A stretch of 8,468 nucleotides of DNA from Acidimicrobiia bacterium (lineage in GTDB: Bacteria; Actinomycetota; Acidimicrobiia; Acidimicrobiales; Ilumatobacteraceae): positions 1 to 8,468 of the forward strand of contig JACDGA010000063.1 in assembly GCA_013815505.1 (NCBI GenBank). The letters run 5' to 3'. Made by a program: the position numbers and the translations under genes. Positions 1 through 4,725 of this stretch are shown here, one piece after another (positions within the stretch are counted from its first letter, which is position 1; every line of letters begins with the position of its first letter). Under the pieces are notes generated by a model that was not told where the DNA came from, searched no databases, and was given only the letters and a program-made list of their open reading frames with translations.

Positions 1-174
1 CGCAGTTCGCTGGCCCGCGACAAGACGAGAACGCAGGTGTTCGACATCTCCGAGCTGGGTCTCGTCGAGATGACGCGCAAGCGCATCGGCGAGGGCCTCC
101 TCACCGAGTTCTCCGATGTCTGCCCCGAGTGCGAGGGCCGCGGCCTCAAGGTCGACACCAGCTTGTTGGACTGA
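1..174 (+). CDS. rne: Rne/Rng family ribonuclease (RNase E/G), C-terminal end, partial
   Basis: The reading frame is open from base 1 to a TGA at 172-174, giving the last 57 residues of a protein that begins outside the window. The visible segment contains DISELGLVEMTRKRIGEGL followed by a CPECEGRG motif (cysteines at visible residues 41 and 44). This is the end of the RNase E/G catalytic region plus the Zn-link cysteine pair that in RNase E helps hold subunits together. The family is an endoribonuclease that processes rRNA and starts mRNA decay in the cytoplasm. Only about ten residues follow the cysteine motif, so this protein lacks a long C-terminal scaffold tail; any extra domain would have to be N-terminal. 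It lies directly upstream of rplU and rpmA, a common actinobacterial arrangement. I cannot distinguish rne from rng from this fragment; family assignment is firm. Confidence 0.9.
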   Translation, partial: RSSLARDKTRTQVFDISELGLVEMTRKRIGEGLLTEFSDVCPECEGRGLKVDTSLLD

Positions 175-187
175 TCGCCCCCACCAC

Positions 188-264
188 CGTCTGGGCGGGA
201 TCTCTCCCACAACGCGCTCTGGGCGGGATCCCTGTCAACTGATGAAAGGAATCCCGCCCAGACG
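188..264 (+). repeat. GC-rich hairpin region with two competing 5' arms
   Basis: In the 144-base gap between the RNase E/G stop and rplU, the sequence TCTGGGCGGGAT occurs twice in direct orientation (190-201 and 218-229, 28 bases apart). Its exact reverse complement occurs once (251-262). The first copy extends the match to 14 bases (188-201 with 251-264). The second gives 12 pairs, then one mismatch and three more pairs (231-233 with 247-249), closing a 13-base loop. Both 5' arms compete for the same 3' arm, so two alternative hairpins are possible. No run of T follows the 3' arm, so this is not a classical intrinsic terminator. A 3'-end stabilising or processing structure for the RNase E/G mRNA, or a repeat family member, are the simplest readings. 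Confidence 0.6.
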
Positions 265-301
265 AACGGGACCACCGAGTGGCGAGGGGCGACGCGCTCG
301 G

Positions 302-307
302 TAGAGT
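302..307 (+). promoter_or_regulatory. Candidate -10 hexamer of rplU (TAGAGT), near-leaderless start
   Basis: TAGAGT fits the TANNNT form of actinobacterial -10 elements and lies 11 bases before the rplU ATG. Transcription would start about 4-6 bases before, or at, the start codon. No Shine-Dalgarno sequence lies in front of the ATG, which agrees with a leaderless or nearly leaderless mRNA. I see no convincing -35 box. The hexamer overlaps a perfect 12-base palindrome at 303-314. Confidence 0.4.
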
Positions 308-314
308 CGACTCT
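303..314. promoter_or_regulatory. Perfect 12-base palindrome before rplU
   Basis: AGAGTCGACTCT at 303-314 equals its own reverse complement. It overlaps the candidate -10 hexamer and the expected transcription start, and ends four bases before the rplU ATG. A site of this kind could bind a dimeric regulator. In GC-rich DNA a 12-base palindrome can also arise by chance, so the regulatory role is inference only. Confidence 0.3.
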
Positions 315-318
315 CGCT

Positions 319-630
319 ATGTACGCAGTCATCGCATCGGGCGGGAAGCAGCATCGGGTCGAGCAAGGGGCCACGATCGAGGTCGAGCTGCTCTCGGGTG
401 ACGACGGGAGCGAGGTCGACCTGTCGCCCGTCCTCGTCGTCGACGGCGACGCCGTGCTCGCCACGCCCGACGAGCTGAAGGCTGCGAAGGTGAAGGGCAA
501 GATCGTCGGCTCCACGAAGGGTCCGAAGATCAACGGCTTCACTTACAAGCGGCGTACGAACAACCGTCGCCGCTACGGCCATCGCCAGCAGTACACCATG
601 GTCGAGATCACCTCGATCACGGCGAAGTGA
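319..630 (+). CDS. rplU: Large-subunit ribosomal protein bL21
   Basis: The protein is 103 residues, the usual length for bL21, and starts with the family signature MYAVIASGGKQHRVEQG. It ends with the conserved C-terminal part (GFTYKRRTNNRRRYGHRQQYTMVEI) in which basic residues contact 23S rRNA. bL21 binds 23S rRNA in the 50S subunit and is assembled with bL20. The ATG at 319 is fixed by this conserved N-terminus. There is no Shine-Dalgarno sequence before it, only a TAGAGT hexamer and a palindrome, so the start may be leaderless. The gene precedes rpmA by 17 bases, and the two are expected to be co-transcribed. Nothing looks truncated or foreign. Confidence 0.97.
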   Translation: MYAVIASGGKQHRVEQGATIEVELLSGDDGSEVDLSPVLVVDGDAVLATPDELKAAKVKGKIVGSTKGPKINGFTYKRRTNNRRRYGHRQQYTMVEITSITAK

Positions 631-647
631 GAAGGGGCTGATCCCAG

Positions 648-920
648 ATGTCGAAGACCAAAGGTGGCGGCTCCACCCGAAACGGCCGTGACTCGAACGC
701 TCAGCGCCTCGGCGTGAAGGTGTTCGACGGCACGCTCGTCGAGGCCGGTGCGATCATCGTCCGCCAGCGCGGCACGAAGTTCCACCCTGGCCACAACGTC
801 GGCATCGGTGGCGACGACACGCTCTTCTCCAAGGTGAGCGGCAGCGTGAAGTTCGGCCAGCGCAAGGGTCGCAAGGTCGTCGACGTCAACGCCGTCGTCG
901 ACAACACCCCCGACGCCTGA
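648..920 (+). CDS. rpmA: Large-subunit ribosomal protein bL27
   Basis: The 90-residue product has the bL27 core: KGGGSTRNGRDSNAQRLGVK near the N-terminus, then IIVRQRGTKFHPGHNVGIGGDDTLF and a basic segment, matching the family's usual 85-95 residues. In bacteria the N-terminal tail of bL27 reaches the peptidyl-transferase centre of the 50S subunit. Here the tail is MSKTKGGGS rather than the commoner MAHKKGGGS, and it shows no sign of the N-terminal cleavage extension known in Firmicutes. A purine-rich Shine-Dalgarno-like stretch (GAGAAGGGG, 629-637) lies about 10 bases before the ATG at 648 and overlaps the rplU stop, fixing the start and supporting one rplU-rpmA operon. The gene ends 11 bases before the first repeat copy. 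Confidence 0.97.
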   Translation: MSKTKGGGSTRNGRDSNAQRLGVKVFDGTLVEAGAIIVRQRGTKFHPGHNVGIGGDDTLFSKVSGSVKFGQRKGRKVVDVNAVVDNTPDA

Positions 921-931
921 TCACCTGTCCC

Positions 932-1000
932 GCGAGAGAAGCGCTAGCGACGAGCCACACGCGGCGCGAGGAGAAAGCGAAGCGGACGACGAGCCCGCAG
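932..1000 (+). repeat. Dispersed 76-base repeat, copy 1 (69 bases present)
   Basis: This stretch matches 1008-1076 at 68 of 69 positions (the difference is A937 versus G1013) and follows the rpmA stop by 11 bases. It lacks the first seven bases (CAAGGTG) of the full 76-base unit seen in copies 2 and 3. It is purine-rich on this strand and contains CGCTAGCG and two internal GACGAGCC words. No protein-coding role is apparent. Confidence 0.9.
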
Positions 1001-1076
1001 CAAGGTGGCGAGGGAAGCGCTAGCGACGAGCCACACGCGGCGCGAGGAGAAAGCGAAGCGGACGACGAGCCCGCAG
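1001..1076 (+). repeat. Dispersed 76-base repeat, copy 2 (full length, tandem to copy 1)
   Basis: Full unit from CAAGGTGG to GAGCCCGCAG, directly abutting copy 1, so the tandem period is 76 bases. It matches the inverted copy at 4630-4705 at 75 of 76 positions (the difference is T1021). Its right-hand end lies two bases from the dgt stop codon. Read on the minus strand, out of dgt, it contains 32 C, 21 G, 21 T and 2 A. That makes it a pyrimidine-rich tract with little hairpin potential. Confidence 0.92.
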
Positions 1077-1078
1077 AC

Positions 1079-2197
1079 TCAAAGGTGCGTGTCGATGCCG
1101 AGGGGGATTCTGGCGCGGTCCCAACCGAGGAGGCGGACCGCCTGCTCGCAGGCGAAGCGGTCGGTCATCCCGGCCACGTACGTGACCGCGGTGCGCGCCG
1201 GGTCGCCGCCGACGTCGTCGGGGATCGCGCCGGGGTGCTCGACATACCACTCGACGAGGGCGCGCAGCAGATCGATGACGGCCGTCGCCTGCTCGCGGCT
1301 TGCCGGACGGAGATAGACGGCCTCGTAGTTGAAGCGCCGGAACACGCCGAGCGCCTCTGCCGCGTCGGCCGTCATCCCGACCACGCCTGAGGTTGCCGCA
1401 GCCTCCACCATCGCCGTGACGAACGTGCCGAGCTGCTCGGATCGGCGTGTGCCGCATCGCTTCGCGACCTCTGGCGGCAGATCTTCGACCGTGGCGATGC
1501 CGGCGGCCACGGCGTCCTCGAAGTCGTGGCAGACGTACGCGATGCGATCGGCCCACGAGACGACTTCGCCCTCTGGCGTGGCCGGCGCCGGGCGGCTCCA
1601 CGAGTGGTTGCGGATCCCGTCGAGGGTCTGGGTGCACAGGTTGAGCGGCGTGAGCGTGACGTCGGCGCCCCACAGCGCGTGGTCGTACCCGCCTTCGACG
1701 TACGGCGAGAGCGCATCCTCGCTGGCGTGTCCGCCCGGTCCGTGGCCGCAGTCGTGGCCGAGCGCGATCGCCTCAGTGAGTGAGACGTTGAGCCCGAGCG
1801 CACGTGAGACGGCGACGGCGACTTGGGCAACCTCGAGCGCGTGGGTCAGGCGTGTGCGCTGATGGTCGTCGGGGAAGATGAACACCTGCGTCTTGCCGGC
1901 GAGGCGCCGGAACGAGGCAGCGTGGAGGATGCGGTCGCGATCGCGCTCGAAGCAGGTGCGCAGCCCGTCCGGTTCCTCGTCGCGAGCCCGGTCGCCTGCA
2001 CCGACGGCGCGGGTCGCGAGCGGCGCCAGGGTGGCGTCCTCGTGTACCTCGCGTGCGCGCCGTTCGACGATGGCCGTGGTGCCGGCGCCTGCCCATGAGT
2101 CTTCGTGGGCGACGACGACCCGAGCGCCGGCGCGATGCCCCGCCATCGTCGACGCCCAGCGGCTGGCCCGCTCGGCGACCGTGTTGTCGCCTGCCAT
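1079..2197 (-). CDS. dgt: Deoxyguanosinetriphosphate triphosphohydrolase-like HD-domain protein
   Basis: The 372-residue product belongs to the dGTPase branch of HD-domain phosphohydrolases, which cleave dNTPs to the deoxynucleoside and tripolyphosphate and so control the dNTP pool. Family marks are in order: the FERDRDRILHAASFRRLAGK block (83-102), TRLTHALEVAQVA with metal-binding His119, HDCGHGPGGHASE with His148-Asp149, IRNHSW (195-200), and WADRIAYVCHD with Asp217. All four HD metal ligands are present, so the enzyme should be active; substrate preference among dNTPs cannot be read from sequence. The first 45 or so residues are poorly conserved. The ATG at 2197 is chosen because TAGCCT ends six bases upstream; an internal ATG at codon 18 is the alternative. 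The gene is divergent from obg and convergent with rpmA, splitting an otherwise familiar cluster. Confidence 0.93.
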   Translation of the reverse strand: MAGDNTVAERASRWASTMAGHRAGARVVVAHEDSWAGAGTTAIVERRAREVHEDATLAPLATRAVGAGDRARDEEPDGLRTCFERDRDRILHAASFRRLAGKTQVFIFPDDHQRTRLTHALEVAQVAVAVSRALGLNVSLTEAIALGHDCGHGPGGHASEDALSPYVEGGYDHALWGADVTLTPLNLCTQTLDGIRNHSWSRPAPATPEGEVVSWADRIAYVCHDFEDAVAAGIATVEDLPPEVAKRCGTRRSEQLGTFVTAMVEAAATSGVVGMTADAAEALGVFRRFNYEAVYLRPASREQATAVIDLLRALVEWYVEHPGAIPDDVGGDPARTAVTYVAGMTDRFACEQAVRLLGWDRARIPLGIDTHL

Positions 2198-2203
2198 GAG
2201 CCC

Positions 2204-2209
2204 AGGCTA
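2204..2209 (-). promoter_or_regulatory. Candidate -10 hexamer of dgt (TAGCCT), leaderless start
   Basis: Read on the minus strand, TAGCCT fits TANNNT and is separated from the dgt ATG by six bases (GGGCTC). Transcription would therefore begin at or very near the A of the start codon. There is no Shine-Dalgarno sequence and no clear -35 box. The same arrangement is seen at obg and pspA, which strengthens the call. Confidence 0.45.
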
Positions 2210-2249
2210 TGGCGGATGCCGACCCAGAGAGCGGCATCTCGGCTGACGG

Positions 2250-2255
2250 TAGCGT
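2250..2255 (+). promoter_or_regulatory. Candidate -10 hexamer of obg (TAGCGT), leaderless start
   Basis: TAGCGT fits TANNNT and ends seven bases before the ATG at 2263, placing the likely transcription start on or next to the start codon. No Shine-Dalgarno sequence is present. This helps choose 2263 over the in-frame ATG at 2209 as the obg start. The hexamer lies 40 bases from the opposing dgt hexamer, so the two promoters share one 65-base divergent region. Confidence 0.45.
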
Positions 2256-2262
2256 TGACCGG

Positions 2263-3516
2263 ATGTCCGGGTTCGTCGACGAGTGCCAGCTCAACGTGCG
2301 TGGCGGCGACGGCGGCGCCGGCTGTGTGAGCTTCCGTCGTGAGGGGCCGGTCGTCATGGGAGGTCCCAACGGCGGTGACGGCGGCAAGGGCGGCGACATC
2401 TGGATGGTCGCCGATCACAACGTCGCGTCGCTGCTCGCGTTCCGGGACCATCCCCACCGTCGCGCAGGCAACGGCGTACACGGCAAGGGCAAGGACCTCC
2501 ACGGCAAGCGTGGCGGCGACATGGAGCTGAAGGTGCCCGAGGGAACCATCATCTCCGACATGTACGCCGGCGACGTGCTCGGCGAGCTCGTGCACCACGG
2601 CGACCGCTGGTTGGCGGCTGCCGGCGGACGCGGCGGCAAGGGCAACGCCCGGTTCCTATCCAACAGCCGTCGCGCGCCGACGTTTGCCGAGCAGGGTGAG
2701 TACGGCGAGGATCGCTGGCTCAAGCTCGAGCTGCGCCTACTCGCCGACGTCGCACTCGTCGGGTTCCCCAACGCCGGTAAGAGCACGCTCATCAGCGTCA
2801 TCTCGGCGGCGAAGCCACGCATCGCCAACTACCCGTTCACCACGCTCGAACCAAACCTCGGTGTCGTCCGGCTCGACGAGACCACCGAGTTCGTCGTCGC
2901 CGACATCCCCGGCCTCATCGAAGGTGCGAGCGAGGGGCGCGGCCTCGGCTTCCGCTTCCTACGCCACGTGCAGCGCGCCCGCGTGCTGTGCCTCCTGCTT
3001 GACCTCGCATCGATGGACGAGACCCCGATCGACGAGCAGGAGCGAGTCCTACTGCACGAGATCGGGGCGTTTCGGCCCGAGCTGCTCGAGCGACCGCGGA
3101 TCACGGTCGCGACGAAGGCGGACGCTGCCCCCGTGCCCGACGAGTTCGTCGCCGACGGCGTCGACCGATTCGTCGTGTCGGCCGTGACGAACGACGGTGT
3201 GCGCCCGCTGGTCGGGCGCATGGCGTCACTCGTGCACGAGGCACGGTTGGCGTCGCCCATGGCGGAAGAGACGGTCATCCTGCGCCCCCAGCCCGTCGGC
3301 TCACGTGTCGAGCGCGTCGGCGACAACGAGTTCCGCATCCACGGTCGCGACGCCGAGCGCACCGTTGCGCTCAACGACCTCACCAACGTGGACGCACTCG
3401 CCTACATCGACCACCGCCTCGAGCGACTCGGCGTCGACAAGTTGCTCGCACGTGCCGGCGTCGAGGACGGCGACGTCATCTGGATCGGTGAGTTCAGCTT
3501 CGAGTGGCGATCATGA
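2263..3516 (+). CDS. obg: Obg/CgtA family GTPase
   Basis: This 417-residue protein has all three Obg parts. The glycine-rich N-terminal fold (1-160) starts MSGFVDECQLNVRGGDGG and contains GGPNGGDGGKGG and GGRGGKGNARF. The G domain (about 161-325) has P-loop GFPNAGKST (167-175), switch threonines at 193-194, DIPGLIEGA (214-222), the base-recognition motif TKAD (284-287) and SAVT (306-309). The C-terminal OCT domain spans about 340-417. Obg binds the 50S subunit and acts in ribosome assembly and stress responses. The usual NKxD motif is TKAD here, a change tolerated in other GTPases such as YihA/EngB. The start is set by the conserved N-terminus; an ATG 18 codons upstream adds unconserved residues and overlaps the dgt promoter. 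proB follows after 19 bases, suggesting an operon. Confidence 0.96.
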   Translation: MSGFVDECQLNVRGGDGGAGCVSFRREGPVVMGGPNGGDGGKGGDIWMVADHNVASLLAFRDHPHRRAGNGVHGKGKDLHGKRGGDMELKVPEGTIISDMYAGDVLGELVHHGDRWLAAAGGRGGKGNARFLSNSRRAPTFAEQGEYGEDRWLKLELRLLADVALVGFPNAGKSTLISVISAAKPRIANYPFTTLEPNLGVVRLDETTEFVVADIPGLIEGASEGRGLGFRFLRHVQRARVLCLLLDLASMDETPIDEQERVLLHEIGAFRPELLERPRITVATKADAAPVPDEFVADGVDRFVVSAVTNDGVRPLVGRMASLVHEARLASPMAEETVILRPQPVGSRVERVGDNEFRIHGRDAERTVALNDLTNVDALAYIDHRLERLGVDKLLARAGVEDGDVIWIGEFSFEWRS

Positions 3517-3521
3517 CCGGC

Positions 3522-3526
3522 GGAGG
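3522..3526 (+). promoter_or_regulatory. Shine-Dalgarno sequence of proB
   Basis: GGAGG at 3522-3526 lies nine bases before the ATG at 3536 and just after the obg stop codon. It is the clearest ribosome binding site in the window and decides the proB start, since the reading frame is open well upstream into obg. It contrasts with the SD-less first genes of transcripts here and fits proB being a downstream gene of an obg-proB operon. Confidence 0.75.
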
Positions 3527-3535
3527 CAGTGGTCG

Positions 3536-4627
3536 ATGACGCGGGTCGTCGTGAAGATCGGGTCGTCGTCACTGACCGACGCTCGCGGCGGCGTCGTGGA
3601 GGCGGCGATCGACAAGTTGTGCGACGAGATCGCCGCGCTCCGTGTGCTCGGCCACGAGGTGGTTGCCGTGTCGTCGGGTGCGATCGCTGCGGGTGTGTCG
3701 GTGCTCGGCCTTGACGAGCGGCCGACGGACGTCGTGACGTTGCAGGCGTTGGCGGCCGCCGGGCAGCCGCGACTGCTCGAGTCGTACCGCAGGCGCCTCG
3801 GGCACCATGGCCTCGTCGCCGCGCAAGCGTTGCTCGATCCGCACGACTTCGTCGACCGGCGCCAGTACCTCCACGCCCGCCGGACACTCGATCGCCTCTT
3901 GCAGCTCGGTTGCGTCCCCGTGGTGAACGAGAACGACACCATTGCTCGCGACGAGCTCCGATACGGCGACAACGACCGGCTGGCAGCGCTCGTCGCCCAC
4001 AGCCTCGCCGCCGACGTGCTCGTGCTGCTCACGGACATCGACGGGTTGTACACGGCCGACCCTGCGAAGGACCCGTCGGCGACACGGATCGAGCACGTCG
4101 CGGCCGACGACCCGCTGCTCGCAATCGACGCCGGCCGCAGCGCGGGCGACCGAGGCAGTGGTGGCATGGCGAGCAAGCTCGAAGCTGCCCGCATCGCGTC
4201 GTGGTCGGGTGTGCGCACCACCATCGCCGACGCCGCCCGAGAAGGGGTGCTCGTCGACGCCGTCGCCGGGGTGGCGGTTGGCACGGCCTTCGCCGCCACG
4301 CACACCCGCCGGCTGCCGGCACGCAAGCTGTGGATCGCGTTCGCCGCCCATGTCGCCGGCACCGTCACGGTCGACGACGGGGCACGCCGGGCCGTCGTCG
4401 AGCGGGCGACGAGCCTGCTGCCGGCGGGCGTCGTGTCGGCGCAAGGCAGGTTCCACGCCGGTGAGACGATCGAGATCTGCGCCGCCGACGGCAAGCCGTT
4501 CGCGCGAGGGATGGTGTCACTCGACGCGGCACAACTCTCACGCATCGCCGGCATGCAGACCCGCGACCTCCCCGACGGCCTCGTCCACGAGGTCGTCCAC
4601 CGCGACGACCTCGTGCTACTGCCGTAA
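3536..4627 (+). CDS. proB: Glutamate 5-kinase
   Basis: The 363-residue protein phosphorylates the gamma-carboxyl of glutamate with ATP, the first step of proline synthesis. The amino-acid-kinase domain (about 1-255) shows VVKIGSSSLT with the N-terminal lysine (Lys7), VSSGAIAAG (45-53), PVVNENDT (128-135), GDND (144-147), TDIDGLYTADP (166-176) and GSGGMASKLEAA (207-218). A C-terminal PUA domain (about 262-363, starting at RKLWIAF) gives the full two-domain form and the usual length of about 365 residues. The start is fixed by a GGAGG nine bases upstream and the conserved MTRVVVKIGS. It probably shares a transcript with obg. proA, which often follows proB, is absent; pspA lies on the opposite strand instead. 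The TAA stop is followed after two bases by the dispersed repeat. Confidence 0.96.
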   Translation: MTRVVVKIGSSSLTDARGGVVEAAIDKLCDEIAALRVLGHEVVAVSSGAIAAGVSVLGLDERPTDVVTLQALAAAGQPRLLESYRRRLGHHGLVAAQALLDPHDFVDRRQYLHARRTLDRLLQLGCVPVVNENDTIARDELRYGDNDRLAALVAHSLAADVLVLLTDIDGLYTADPAKDPSATRIEHVAADDPLLAIDAGRSAGDRGSGGMASKLEAARIASWSGVRTTIADAAREGVLVDAVAGVAVGTAFAATHTRRLPARKLWIAFAAHVAGTVTVDDGARRAVVERATSLLPAGVVSAQGRFHAGETIEICAADGKPFARGMVSLDAAQLSRIAGMQTRDLPDGLVHEVVHRDDLVLLP

Positions 4628-4629
4628 TA

Positions 4630-4705
4630 CTGCGGGCTCGTCGTCCGCTTCGCTTTCTCCTCGCGCCGCGTGTGGCTCGTCGCTGGCGCTTCCCTCGCCA
4701 CCTTG
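4630..4705 (-). repeat. Dispersed 76-base repeat, copy 3 (full length, inverted)
   Basis: The reverse complement of this stretch matches copy 2 (1001-1076) at 75 of 76 positions; the one difference is G4685. The copy begins on the third base after the proB stop, exactly as copy 2 does relative to the dgt stop, in the same orientation with respect to the gene being left. On the plus strand it is rich in C and T and nearly free of A. It fills most of the 98-base convergent gap between proB and pspA. Confidence 0.93.
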
Positions 4706-4718
4706 CCTCGGGCTCGTC
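4706..4718 (-). repeat. Truncated end of a second tandem repeat unit next to copy 3
   Basis: Directly abutting copy 3, the reverse complement of these 13 bases (GACGAGCCCGAGG) matches the end of copy 1 (988-1000) at 11 of 13 positions. It occupies the same place, immediately before the CAAGGTGG start of the unit. This suggests copy 3 was once part of a tandem pair like copies 1 and 2 and that the second unit was mostly lost. Confidence 0.55.
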
Positions 4719-4725
4719 CGTGACG

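Noticed and set aside
218..262. Intrinsic (Rho-independent) terminator after the RNase E/G gene
   Set aside because: The hairpin is strong but no T-rich tract follows its 3' arm, so I recorded it as a structured repeat rather than a terminator.
279..288. Possible decayed fourth copy of the dispersed repeat before rplU
   Set aside because: Only GTGGCGAGGG (10 bases) matches the repeat, and the following bases do not align. This is within chance for GC-rich DNA.
932..1076. CRISPR array or satellite-like tandem array
   Set aside because: There are only two abutting units with no unique spacers between them and no cas genes, so it is a tandem pair of a dispersed repeat.
1005..1316. Open reading frame starting in repeat copy 2 and running antisense to dgt
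   Set aside because: Its N-terminus is the repeat itself and the rest is the antisense shadow of dgt, with low-complexity arginine/serine/alanine composition. No family resemblance.
2209..2262. Earlier in-frame ATG for obg (18 extra residues)
   Set aside because: The extra residues are unlike any Obg N-terminus, the ATG overlaps the proposed dgt -10 hexamer, and the TAGCGT hexamer lies downstream of it.
3511..4701. 396-residue open frame antisense to proB
   Set aside because: Long antisense frames are common in high-GC coding DNA. ProB on the plus strand has every family motif, and this frame has only biased Ser/Arg/Ala composition.
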